Of a DNA stretch of 64,000 nt, positions 22,074 through 34,309 are shown piece by piece (positions within the stretch are counted from its first letter, which is position 1; every line of letters begins with the position of its first letter). The stretch is from contig OX327683.1 in the NCBI GenBank assembly GCA_946807835.1, positions 6,081,001-6,145,000 on the forward strand, read 5' to 3'. The position numbers were made by a program, and so were the translations under genes. The DNA comes from Ailanthus altissimus. Taxonomy: Eukaryota > Streptophyta > Magnoliopsida > Sapindales > Simaroubaceae. A model generated the notes under the pieces. It ran no database searches. It saw only the letters and a program-made list of their open reading frames with translations, and had not been told where the DNA came from.

Positions 22074-23047
22074 GATGGATGCCATTGTTTCTCACATATT
22101 TGGCAAACAAGTCTTAGAGCATTACCTCTGCCATATTGACCAAATCTACCAACTTAATTCATTCCTTGTCCTCTTTCTTTGACTTGTTGATTTTCCCTTC
22201 CAAAATCATTATTGAAACCATCATTCTCTTTATTATAGTTACTGAAACCATTATAGCCAGCAGTATTAAAACCATTATTACTACCGTATCCTATTCCAAA
22301 ATGATTAAAACCTCATTTCCTTTGATTTTTCTGGACAAAGTTTGTTGAAAATTGTTTTAGACTGTTTCTTTTCCTGAATTTTGCATATTCCTACTTTCTT
22401 GATTTAAAAGCATGCTATAGGCTTTATCTAGACTGATTTTTCCAAGTTTACTAGTTCAATACTACTACAGAATCATATTCTGGTCCAACACCATTCACAA
22501 GATATTTAATAAATTCTATATCCTCAACTTGACACCCAGTAGTAGCTAATTCATCCACTAAACTCTTAACTTTTAAGAAACATTCTGACATTGAGAGAGA
22601 ACCCTTATTTATTATTGCTAGCTTTCTTTTTAATTGAATCGATCGAGCCTTAGATTTAGAACCAAATTGCTTTTCCACTGATAACCACAGCTCCCTTGAA
22701 TTTTGGCTATCAATAACCAGACATAGGATTAAATCATGGATCGTGGAATACAACCAACTTAGCAATAGTTGATCCTTACAAATCCAGGTTTCATATTCTG
22801 GATTTTCAATCAACCTTGTGTCCTGATCTTGATCTACTAATCTGATGAATTGATCTGGCATTTTCTTGCTACCATTGATATAGCCTTCAAGCTTATTGCC
22901 TCTGATTGGAGTAAGTGTTTGAGATTTTCAAATTATATAATTTATTCTTATGAGTTTCACAATTGATGGAAAATTGCAATTTTGAGTTACTGGTGTATTC
23001 GTGCTTACAACAGCAAGATTTATATTAGCAGTATGGGTGTTAACCAT
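22074..23047 (-). pseudogene. Copia gag with intact CCHC zinc knuckle
   Basis: The likely start is the ATG at 23045-23047 (MVNTHTANINLAVVST). The core reads KLIRINYII*KSQTLTPIRG, with the conserved Trp replaced by a stop, then GNKLEGYINGSKKMPDQF. The open part 22451-22861 holds ELWLSVEKQFGSKSKARSIQ and DELATTGCQVEDIEFIKYL. The zinc knuckle CQICEKQWHPSLKC (22074-22115) keeps all four ligands. Glycine/asparagine-rich linker sequence lies between. Confidence 0.85.
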
Positions 23048-23051
23048 AGCA

Positions 23052-23063
23052 GCTCTGATACCA
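23052..23063 (-). other. tRNA-Met primer-binding site
   Basis: The minus strand reads TGGTATCAGAGC, a perfect match to the plant copia consensus, directly inside the 5' LTR. Confidence 0.9.
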
Positions 23064-23451
23064 TATAAAGAAAGTGCAGATAGCAGGAAAGTTTTTGTGT
23101 TTGGATGACGGGAAAAATTTCTAAGAAAATGTGAAGACAAATTTCTGAATTTTCTTGATTTTATGTATTGTATTTCTTGTATTCAAATGAATAAGAATAC
23201 TATCTTTTATTGTTACAATTTTTAACAACTACTTACACGTGTCCTTTGATCCATAAAACAAGCTAATAAACTCTAACTAATTATTGGCGGGAACTACTAA
23301 TCATTCTTCTACAACAGCCATCAACAAATCAACTTCTGACACTTGAATGCCATCTTAAGTGACTAACTCAGCACCTAATCAAGCTCTAATATTTCGTTGT
23401 AACTAAGCTCCAGAAATGTAACCAACTCAGTACCTCTGTTGTATCTTTACA
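23064..23451 (-). repeat. Right (5') LTR of the 18-23 kb copia
   Basis: A 388-bp LTR from TATAAAGAAAG (the TG terminus has mutated to TA) to TATCTTTACA. It aligns along its full length with the left LTR except for two missing 45-bp units. Confidence 0.95.
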
Positions 23452-24215
23452 GAGGTTGAAGTAGAAGCTTGATAAATCACACCTAAGGGGTCGACACTGT
23501 TTCTAAACCCTTTGCTTGCATAAATGCACTCAAAAAAGTTAGAGGAAGCATAATTATACGAAAAATTAATTTTCTCACCTTCGAGGAAGACTCGGACACT
23601 CAAACTCCAGCAACTACATTGGAAAAAAAAATATAAGTTAGACACTTATAAGGAAGGAAAGCCAATAGAAGAAAGAAAACATAAGCAATAACTCATTTAT
23701 TTATGAAAAAAAAAACTCACTATAAGTGAATAGACCAAAGAAATCCTCACCATCACCTTTGTTAGAACTAGGAGAAAACAAAACTTCATCAAGAATAAAT
23801 TCATGTAGCATTACACAGGTGTGCTTGGCGATAATATTAAAAATAGTAAAACCCTCTAAGACCCTAAGCATAAGTTTAGAAGGGGTCAAAGTTAGTAAAC
23901 CCTCTTCTATAGTCAATGCACACGGGAAGTGTCAAACCTTAGGAAGTCAAGCATACTTCAACAATAGATTAGATTTGAATAGATGACGATGGAAGATTGC
24001 TTCTTCCAGAAAACCTTTCTCAAGAATCTTTCTCTCACTGGAATTGAGAAAAGGGTTAGAGTGGTTTGGTAGTCGAAGCGGCCAAAGGTAGTCTACAACT
24101 CGTAGAGAAGATCAGGTCTCTTCCACCCCTCATTAACTATTATGACATTCTCTTAAAACTCAGCCTTATTGTCCTAGAAATCATAAAAGCACCTCCTCTT
24201 ACTTTTTGAGGCCCA
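23452..24215 (-). pseudogene. Degenerate coiled-coil/transposon-associated gene, 5' part
   Basis: Continues the sequence broken at 18084. Minus-strand pieces include a 72-codon frame (to 23645), a 71-codon frame (23701-23916: IEEGLLTLTPSKLMLRVLEG) and, further upstream, FL.IPVRERFLRKVFWKKQ and VNEGWKRPD. The last two resemble the segment after the Transposase_28 domain of plant gypsy-type transposon proteins. The match is weak and several stops intervene. Confidence 0.35.
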
Positions 24216-24420
24216 TGGTAATTAATCTTTGAGTAAAATAGATTGTAGGTCAAGAATATGTCATAAAGAGTGAGAATATAAGAGGGAGAAATTATATGGT
24301 TCTGAAGAGACACGTCTTGAAGTAAATAAAATACATTTGAGTGTGCTTGAAGGAGGAAAGACTAATATCATATAGAAATGCAAGTATCAAAGGCTGTATT
24401 AAAAAAAATATAAGCATTCG

Positions 24421-27162
24421 TGTCACGCCCCAGACCCAAAAGATCCGACACACGATATCACTTACATTCATTCACTGCATGTGCACTCATAAATAATATT
24501 ACACAAAATTTAAAACTTTCATTTCAATTTCTTTCAGAATTATAGCAATTGAATTATGACTGGGACAATTATTAAACCGGAGATACGCAGAGTTTTCTCA
24601 GAGATTAACACTCTACTACGTCACCAGTAGCAACTTTGTTACCGGGAGCCCAGAATATATCCATTGCAAATTCTTACTTAAAATCATCCAATAACCACAC
24701 TTTATAAAACTTAAACCAAATCCAATCCACACACAATGAAATAATACATAAGTATTTATTCAATAGGGACAAACCAAATATCCTATCCCACGTGTCCCCA
24801 AATGAAACACACAACAACCTAGCAACTTAGGGAACCCAAGGAACAGCAGAAGCCTTGCCAAATCCGCTAAGCACACATGTACCTTATTTACCTGAAATCA
24901 CAATAAACTATAATGAGTATAAAACTCAGTAAGCATACTAATTTTTCATATATCAAATACAAATACATATATGTACACAATGCATATGTATGATATGCTG
25001 TGATCAATCAAAATCATAATCTTATCAAATCACATATCATGTAAGCGCTTACACATTCTTTCAAAACACATAATAGGAATACCATTACTCGACTACTACT
25101 TAGTAGGACTTACATATCACATATCACATAATGAGCCAAATGTCACTCGTAGGTGACATACCGTATGAGAGGAATAGTACAAGTGAGGTCTTTAAATCAC
25201 ACATATATAACGCTTATGCCCGAAGGTAAAAGCCAAACCCTCACCCTAATCATCGGTGAGTCCTCTCACATGTACCAATACGCCACCACACGAATGTGAT
25301 GACTCACACTTCCTTTAGGTACCAATAGGATCCTCCCTACATACGGAACACATAACATATACCAATCCCGAAGGAAAGGCCACACATAAAGGCTCCACAA
25401 ATCACATAAAATGCCTACTAAGTTAACAGTGAGTTCAAGTACCCTCAAATCACAAAATATTTCTCATGGACATATTACACTTCAAAAGCTTTCTTTGTTA
25501 AACGCATCTTATTTTGGAAAGCTCACTTTCAAAAACACATGTATGTCCATGCTCAATGTCAATGCTCACATTCATAAACATATATTCACATTTCATATCA
25601 AAATATACTTTGACATATCATAAACATATTCTTAACCCCATTTACAAAATCATACAAAACAATTATTATGTTTATTGTGATTCCAGTAGTAAGTCTAGTA
25701 TACTTACCTCTTAACACTTTCAGCTACAAGGCTTAAATCTCCTTAACCTATCAATGGAGATTAATCCTTTCATAAGCCTCACAATTCACACAAAATACTT
25801 TAAATAGCTTACAAAATTATACACAATGCATTTATCACATCAAATTGGTCTAAAAACTTGGTTTCTCAAAACCTGTGATTCTGACCACTTACACTTAAAC
25901 AAAATTTTCTAATACATCAAATGATGTCCAATTACTCAGAAATCAGAATATATCATTCTTGACTCATATATACTTCTTATATATGAATATTATATCAAAA
26001 TTCCTACACAATCCATTCCATACACACCATCAAATCCAAACTACAAACCTGACAGGATCAAGATACTTACTGAACAGTATTTAATCTCCCAATTTTATAA
26101 AATCATATACTAACTCAGAAATTATAAAAATACCCCATAATTACTCTTAACACATATTTCAATCCATAATAAATATTTCACTTCCAAATCACTGCCAAAA
26201 GTATTTTAAAACTATTTTATTCTATAACTTTAAAAATCTGTTAATCAAATATTGCAATGAGCTGATACACTTTAGAAATTCATAACACTTCAACCACATT
26301 GATCTAAATTCTCAATTCCGAGTATATCATATTAGACATATAAAATTATCATATTCCACAAATTCATAATTTTTGAAGATCATTCAGTAGGACAAAAATT
26401 ATTTTCCACTGTATCATACTGTTTACACAGGAAATTTCCAGAATTCCAGGGTCATTTTGGTAAATTCACTACAAATTCAATTTCTGAGATTTTCAGTCGA
26501 TTCAAAGTCTCAGATGATCCTAAACATGTCTAATTTCATATACTCAAAATTCAAAACCAGAATCGAATCACAACAATTTATAAAATTCCTAGATCAAGAG
26601 GTTATCCAGCAAAAATTCCATAATTCATCATGATTTATCAAACTATCTTATAGATCATCATCAATTCTCACAACATCAAACGAAATACACATCAAATCCT
26701 TAATTATACATATTTCAAGAAATCAAAACTTAAAGAAATTAACTTAATTAACACCAATAAATTGATAATTAGTTGTGATATACCTCTAAAATTCCAATTT
26801 CTTCTTCTTTTTCTTCTTCTTCTTCTCTTTCTCTCTCCTTTATTTCTCTCTTCTCTCTCTAAAAATGGGTAGCTCGACCAAAATGAGAGAATTAGGGTTT
26901 TTAAAAGTGTATTTTTATACTAAGTGGTTAATTTTTGGTATTTACGAATTCACCCCCAAAACTTTCAAAGTATAACAATTTGGTCCCTAAAATAATTCCA
27001 AAGTCTTGCAAATAAACCCAATACTAATAGTATATCCTTAACCTATAAAAACACTACTAATAACAATATATAAATCAAGGATCACCCACATATAAATAAA
27101 ATACGTATATTTATATATATAAATATACATATTCTTACCGGTTATGGATACTGGTTACTACA
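24421..27162 (-). repeat. Solo LTR, 2742 bp, target duplication ATTCG
   Basis: Reads TGTCACGCCCC...GGTTACTACA on the plus strand and is flanked by ATTCG at 24416-24420 and 27163-27167. On the minus strand it carries a TATA box (GTATAAAAAT, 26911-26920), then AACCCTAATTCTC, then a long AG-rich tract (complement of 26796-26860). The terminal GGGGCGTGACA is typical of plant LTR 3' ends. No gag-pol and no partner LTR adjoin, so LTR-LTR recombination is inferred. A homologous copy sits at 59262-61875. Confidence 0.85.
26911..26920 (-). promoter_or_regulatory. TATA box of the solo LTR promoter
   Basis: GTATAAAAAT on the minus strand, followed by the AACCCTAATTC initiator-like segment and a purine-rich leader. 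The same arrangement is kept in the second copy near 61622-61631, which supports a real U3/R promoter and gives the LTR orientation. Confidence 0.55.
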
Positions 27163-27167
27163 ATTCG

Positions 27168-30100
27168 AGATACTCTTAAAACTATGAAAGCTCCCCAAAT
27201 CTTAAAGAAAAAGGATCACGATGCGAGTCTTCAAATAGAAGTGACCGGATGTAATTTTATAAGTTTTGAGTTTCAGAAGTTGCAAGTGAAAAAATATAAC
27301 AAAACTATTGAGGTATTTAAAACGACTGAAATTGCACTCATATTAGTTGTGAAGAAGGGAACATCATCTGCATTTAAAGAGACGTGATTGCTAGAACAGA
27401 AATGACAATAAGAATAAACGAAAAAGTCAAAATAAAAATAAGACATGCGGTGCTTGCTGGTTAAGTGAAAGTCAATAAGCATATCCTGAAAGACTTCCCA
27501 TTTAAATGATATACTTCTTCACTTATGGAAGGATAATTTATTGGGTCCATTCCCAATTGGTCCATTAGCCCTAGCACCAATGACCCAAATTTTCTATTTA
27601 CTTAAGAAATATATATAAGTGCGTCCATAGAAGAAGCTTAATTTTTCATCTAATCAAGTATGTTGTTTCTTCAATCTACGATCTCCATAAATAGGCCATA
27701 GATATTGAAGGACGATGAGAAGGGATTATATAATACGAGTTTAAATATAATTTCAATTGCTAATTCTATTTAAACATATAAAAGAATTTCTTGAATCTTG
27801 GATAATTTCCACTAAAACCTTCTACCAAAAATAATGAAATTTTTTTTAAAAAGAACTTAGATTCATTTAATCATTTGTTAACTGAACTACATATCCTTGT
27901 TAAATCACTTTGCGAAGGAATTAGCTTCTTTATAAAAGTAGGGATAGAATCTTGAATAACAATTTGAATGATATAAATTCATAGAGATACCTAACTTTGT
28001 TTTCTTAAATTTGTTATTGCATATACTCTATTACACACAACATTCTTTTTTTTTCAAAAAGAAAAAATTGACTTGAGCATTAGAATATTTTCTTTTGTAA
28101 GAAAATAAAAGCGCTTGGAACAATTAATAGTGAAGTATGAAGATAGAGATAATTAAACACAAAGGTTACCATCCAGAGAGTTCACACATTAAGTTGCAAT
28201 GGCAGATGGATTTAATGGACCTCGCATATTTGGTCATGAATCTTGCAATTATCATATCATTTGGATTATCACTATATGAAAGTGGGCAAAATATGGCCGG
28301 ACAATTGACTAAGTGCACTTATAAAATTAAAATTTTTTAAAGGTATAGGTTTGATGTCTGGTTTATACCATTTTGACAATTATCAAATACATAAATGATA
28401 TAATTAAGATATTAATAATATAATTGAAAAGAATTAGGATTTGTTGAAAAAATTATGACCCCTTTTTGATATGAACAATTCGTCTTCATTATTAATTATG
28501 AATAGTTAAAACTTATTTTAACATTTTTTTGTTAACTATTAATTTAATAATTATGTTTGTCTAAGTATAAATATGCTCTCATCGAGACAGAATTTTGGTT
28601 CCATTAAAAGCACTTAACAAAAATATTTTGTAACATAAAAGAATTTCAATAGAAATGCTTTTCAAAAGTCACTTCTTATACATTTTTTTTTCTTCTAAAA
28701 TCACGTGTTATACAAGAGCACTTCCAACTACTTATATAAAAATGGTTTATATTCAAAAGTTCTTTTCATTCTTGTAAAATGGTTTGTCTTCTTTTGAAGA
28801 CATATGATCTACTTGCATGTTCTTTTATTAAATTTAGATTCCAACTTCAAGAAGATAGAGAAAGAAATTTTAATTAAAAAAAAGATGTTCTGGACATTCT
28901 CACCACCACATCCGTTTAGTTAGTTGATGTTCTCATTAGCGGCCTCACCCAATCCATGAGCTGAAATTGAACAACGACAATATGTAGTTCAACGATAATT
29001 TTATCATTATTTATCACTATTTTTAATTTGTATGGCTTGTGTTCAATCCACATGGCATATCATAAGCTTCAGATTTTATTAACACAAGCATCGTATCTTG
29101 ATTCAGTTGGATATATGTCCAATGGAAAGTTGACAATTAAATTATTCTAAACCAATCATCACAAAATAATGGGAAAAAAAAGGATCGCTTCTCCATCTCA
29201 AATCTCGATGTAAGAACTTGTAAGATAAGCTGGTATATTTCTATGGATATTAAACACCAAAATATTGGTATATTGTAACAGTCAGATTTTTGCTCTAATG
29301 ATAAAGTTTGTATATTATTAATTTAGAATTATAGTAGGATATGGATCGATCATGATGAGAATGGATTTTTCCGTAATGTAATAGAAGCGTAACGGTCCAG
29401 TTCTCCGGGCTTTCTCCCATCTTTTCTCGACGAGACAAAGGAGATATGAATTCAATTCGAGCATCTAGGGGGGTCGGTTTGAATTTAGGTAAAGATCAAG
29501 CGGTTGTTTCGAATCTTGACAGACGTTAAAACAATTGTTTAATTTTTTTAATTGTTAAGAAAACATTTACTCAAATAATTATTTAGTTTCTCTAATTATT
29601 GAAAAGACAATTGTTTGATAGTTATGGGTAGGGCAAACAAATTTTTAATTTTTTCTTAAGAAGAAGATCATTGCACTTGCAGCAAACAGACAGTTGGTTT
29701 TCTTCCACGTTGTTTCCATATTGTTTGGCTGATTGTTCAAACGAAAATAAGAAATAGGTTTTGTTAATCATTAATTATAATATGCCTGATCTCTTATCAT
29801 GAGAAAACAGCTTACCGGCATAGACTAACAACGTGTTTTTGGTTAGGTGCATGCAAAGTAAAACTTGATTAATCTATTCAATCACTACCTGAACTCTATA
29901 GCCATTGTCGTTTTTAAACTTTAGACATTCGGGTTGTACAAGAATAAGCCTAAGTCGAGCTAAATCCAACAGATATCTAACAAATAGCTATAACACCCAT
30001 AACAATTATAATTATAATGGCATATATGCTTCCTGGCAATGCATGTGGTTTCAGTTGTTCATGAAAAGAAAAATCTTGGAAAAATAGGACCCAAATGAAT

Positions 30101-30795
30101 AGTGGTTTATGTTTCATAATCTTTTTAAATAATTGAAGTAAAAACTATGAATGATTATGAATTAGCCACCAATCATCAAGAGTCAACTGGGGGTATGTGC
30201 ATGCATATTCATATAGATGCCCTTCAGCCCAAATGACGAATATGCTTGTGACTTGTGAGGAGACATACCAGTTCATCTCCAACTATTATAATTATATATA
30301 CACACATTTTTTTTTCTTTTACCAAAATGATCAACTAATAAACCGACACCCAGGATCTCTCTTGCACGAGCAAAGAGATTCGTCATCTTTCTTGCCCTCT
30401 CTCTCTCTCTCTCTCTTTTAAAAAATAATTGCTTCATTGTTATTTATTTATTTATGCAATGCCGTATCATTGTATCACACATGCAATATTGAATGATTCG
30501 TATATTTAATATGTTAGTTAATTACACATTAACAGAGCCCTTTATTTGTAACGCGAATTTCACAGAGATTGAAATAGAGATATGGATGAGATGAAACGGG
30601 GGGTTAAATCATAAATGGGACCTTGTTGGTTTCCATGCTATTTATGTAATTAACAGCTTAACAAAAAATTTAAGCTATATATTTAGCATTTGTTTCATAT
30701 TAATATTTAAGATCTTGCTTAACGAGCTCATTACATCTTGCTGAGTGGCGGTTAGTCTTGGTTTTCAATTTAAGACAAAAGTCTGAGTCGCTTCT
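27168..30795. other. Gene-free AT-rich DNA
   Basis: No supportable gene. Short frames at 27184-27387 (67 codons) and 28137-28340 (67 codons) have no recognisable domain. A CT microsatellite lies near 30396-30416. A less AT-rich segment at 29380-29480 was not identified. Confidence 0.45.
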
Positions 30796-30802
30796 TATGT
30801 TT

Positions 30803-31766
30803 AAATAGAGGTAGTTTTCTTCAAATTTTAGAAGAATAAATTTGACATTTTCTATGAGTAGATTTTTTTGAATTTTAGTGAAATAATTTTGGTATTTCGT
30901 GAGTCTAAATTTACGAATTGCACTACAGTAAATATTATTGTTACATATACCATTTGTGGTATGCGTCACAACAAATACTATCACCATTTTAGTGTAGTAG
31001 CTTTGGCTTTTCTAGATCTAATTTGCAGGCTGCACCATAATAATATCATCATTGTAGATTTTTTTGAATTTTAGTAGAATAGTTTTAACTTTTCTTGGGT
31101 CTAAATTTATAAACTACACAACAATGAATACCATTTGCAGTCTGCGCCACAACAAATACCATTACCACAGATATTATTTATAGTCTACGCCATAACAATA
31201 TCATCACTATAGGTCTCAATGTATATATGAATGTAAATATCAATAGATTTGTTGTAATATAAAAAACATTCCCCATATATATAAGCATAGATAGTTTTCT
31301 CCGAATTTTAGAGGAGTTGATTTTCATTTCTTGTGGGTAAATTTCTCCAAATTTTAATAGAGTAGCTTATTTGAATTTTAGTGGAGTTACTTTGACCTTT
31401 CTTGAGTCTAGATATACAAATTGTGTCACAACGAATACTATCACCACAAATTCTATTTGCAATTTGCCCCACAACAAATACCATCGCTAATTTAGTGAAG
31501 TATTTTTTATTTTTCCTAAATCTAAATTTGTATGATACGCCACAATGGATACTATCACCGTAGATTTCTCCAATTTTAGTTGAGTAATTTTGGCTTTTTT
31601 TGGATCTAAATTTGCAAGTTAAGAAACAACGGATATCATTTACGGTCTGCGCCACAACAAATAATATTGCCATTTATGCTATTTGTCTCATCACAACGAA
31701 TATTATTACCGTAGATCCCAATATATATTTGATTGTAAACATCAATAAATTTGTTGTAATATAAGA
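30803..31766. repeat. Degenerate dimer of a roughly 470-bp repeat with internal subrepeats
   Basis: Two copies, about 30803-31263 and 31284-31766, both begin with AGTTTTCTYCRAATTTTAGA and end with ATCAATARATTTGTTGTAAT. Within each, words such as TCTGCGCCACAACAAATA and AATTTTAGTGGAGT recur several times, giving an older inner periodicity. The pattern looks like the repeat-rich R/U5 part of an LTR, but no element ends were found. Confidence 0.7.
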
Positions 31767-32569
31767 AAGAAAGATCTTTTGTTTATCAAATTTATTAACT
31801 TGCTATATATATCTATATGTGAATTGAGAGGAAGCTCTCTTACTTGAAAAATGAAAAAAAAAAAAATCGAAAACTTTATAAAATGATACTTAAATCAACA
31901 ATTCAATATCGTTAATATTTTGGTGAAGTTTTGATTCAAGTATCGGTAATAATTAAAAAAAAAAAAGTACCCATGCTATCGACAAGCAATTAATGTCAAC
32001 TTGTTTTATATATTTTCCAATAATGATTAACGAACGAATAAAACACATTTGGAATTAATAAAATAAACAACTAATTGAAAAAGCTTAGCAATATATAGAT
32101 AAGAAAATTTCAACTTAATTTTTTTGAGAATCTTGTTTAACAAATTTAATTCGTTTTCTAAAGTATATATCGTAACTAGAAAATTTTTTTTAAAAAAAAA
32201 TTCTTAAAAAAAATTCTTAAACCTACAAGGTTCTTAAATCTATTGAAAGATTGCACATGCATTTTGTCTGCAAATGCATAAACCTTATCTGTGGCAATCA
32301 TCACTAAAAACCACATTTCGTGATTTTTCAATAAGATTCCCAACTTTATCTCATGTGACTTAATTAACAACTTATTATTATTTTTTTTGATAAAATGTGA
32401 CCATCCCCCGATTTTATACGACACTCTTGTCAAATTCTTTTTCACAATTAGATAGGCTACTAGTTGCAGGACCACTTTAATGTTATGCTAAAGGTGGCTA
32501 AACTTTTATCTTTTATTTCTTTTTTTCCAAAAAAAATTTTTATTTCTTTTTTTCCAAAAAAAAGAGCAA
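31767..32569. other. AT-rich DNA, no gene seen
   Basis: A minus-strand frame of 99 codons (32176-32475) is low-complexity and shows no domain. A local duplication of TTTATTTCTTTTTTTCCAAA occurs at about 32510-32560. Confidence 0.4.
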
Positions 32570-34309
32570 TGGTAGAAATTTAAAGAGAATAAAAAAATAT
32601 TATATTATTCTTATTAATCAATGCTTAAATTTATAAAATTTACAACAAGTCAAAAAAAGAAAGAGATAAACGTAAAAGAGGAAAAAGTTTAATATAACTT
32701 AAACTAAAAGGGAAAAAGAGATTTAATAGGGCTTGAGAAGTCAAATACAATTAAGATATAAACTTTATCTAAAGACGAATCAAATTAAACTAAATAATTA
32801 AATTAAAATTTTTCTTCGTTATTATGTCATCGCAAGATGGAGCTCTAAAAGTAGAGTCTAATCTTGTCTGTCAAGAAGAGATATTCAGGAGAAGAGTCCA
32901 ATCTTATTCTTCAAGAGCATAAATTGAGTGCATGGATGAGGTTCGAAAAGGGCTTTATGGCGACTAATGCAAACAGTAATGTAGAAGAATTATGTTGTGG
33001 TGGTGGGCTCGCAGTGTTGCCACAACATTAAGCACTTGCTGCAAGACAGGAGTAGGCTGTTGTTGATTTGACTCAATAGGAAATGAACTGTAAAAAGAAT
33101 CAATATTAATTTTAGGTATTAGTGATTCTTCTTTATTGAATTGAGTATCAAAGGCAAAAAGAACAATTATAGAGGGAGAGATATATAAAGGAAGAAATTG
33201 AAGATGGAAAAAGGAAGTTGAAGACTAGATCAAGTTGTTGAACTTGAAGGATTTTGAAGAAGAAGAAGAAAAAGAAGAAGAAAGTATTAGCAAAGAAAAA
33301 ACAAATTTAAGAACAAAAGGGAGAAATCCTTAAAATACAATGAAAAATAAAATCTAGTTTAAGAAGGGAATAGGTGAAAATCCTTAAAATAAAATAGAAA
33401 CAAAAGACGCGTTTGAGAATAAAAGAAAGTTAACCCTTAAAATAAAGTAAAATAAATAAATAAATAAAAGTCTTGTTTGAAAAAAAAGGGTGTTAACCCT
33501 TAAATAAAGTGGAAATAAAAGACCGGTTTGAGAATGAAAATGAGTTAACCTTTAAAATAAAATATAAAAATAAAAGACTAGAGTGAAAATAGAAAAGAGA
33601 ATGATAGTATGTACGAATTTTATCCCATAATAGAACTAAATAACCTATAGAGACGGTGAGAAAAAGGGTTTTTTTTTTTGAGGTATTAAGGATGATGAAT
33701 ATTGGTTGGGTTCTTATATATTGTAAATAACAATTTGATTATTTGTGGTAGTCATAATTAAGAAGGAAAGGAGGGGAATAATGATTGACCGAGGCAATTG
33801 TACTATTTGTGGTTACTATTTTTGCGTTGTTTATAAGAGAAAGAAACATATTGATAGAGAAAAATTGAATATAGTGTTAATAAATTAGCTAGTACTTAAA
33901 ATTTAAAAGAAAAGAGGAAAAAAATAAATAATTGATCATAAACTTGTTTTAGTTGCTACATGGCAGCTCTTACTGAGTTGTGCATGCGGTTTTGCATGGT
34001 CATTGAGCAGCAGCTTGTGAAGGTGAAAAAAAGATTAACGCAAAAAAAGGTTTTAATATCATGTAGAGATTTAAAGAAAAAAAAATATTGCATTATTTTT
34101 ATTAATAAATACTTAAATTTATAAAATTTATAATAAGTCAAAAGAAATTAGATAAACCTAAAAGAAGAAGAAATCTAATAGAATTTAAATTAAAAAGAAA
34201 AGAGACATCTAATAGAAATTGAAAAGTTAAATACAATTAAAATATAATTTTTATCTATAAAAAATTAATTTAAATTAAATAACTAAATTAAAATCTTTTT
34301 CTATTATCA
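32570..34309. mobile_element. Small non-coding element with about 250-bp terminal direct repeats
   Basis: The direct repeats 32570-32829 (TGGTAGAAATTTAAAG...TTATGTCA) and 34062-34309 (TGTAGAGATTTAAAG...TTATCA) align along their length with many substitutions. The interior (32830-34061) is purine-rich and non-coding. It includes a degenerate array at about 33290-33600 of roughly 55-bp units with GTTAACCCTTAAAATAAAG and AATAAAAGTCTTGTTTGA. A homologous interior recurs at 63060-63950. It could be a TRIM or a small non-autonomous LTR element. No target duplication or primer-binding site was found. Confidence 0.5.

Larger units (their letters stand above)
18085..23451 (-). mobile_element. Complete but inactive copia retrotransposon, target duplication GAGGT
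   Basis: The LTRs at 18085-18563 and 23064-23451 are bounded by the 5-bp duplication GAGGT (18080-18084 and 23452-23456). A perfect tRNA-Met primer-binding site lies at 23052-23063 and a polypurine tract beside the left LTR. Gag, protease, integrase, RT and RNase H follow in normal Ty1/copia order on the minus strand. Many stops and frameshifts, plus loss of the RT catalytic YVDD, make it non-autonomous. The gag resembles the plus-strand element at 8.4-13.1 kb. It sits inside a degenerate coiled-coil gene. Confidence 0.95.

Noticed and set aside
29380..29480. Possible organellar DNA insert
   Set aside because: Less AT-rich than its surroundings, but I recognise no chloroplast or mitochondrial gene and the segment is too short to judge.
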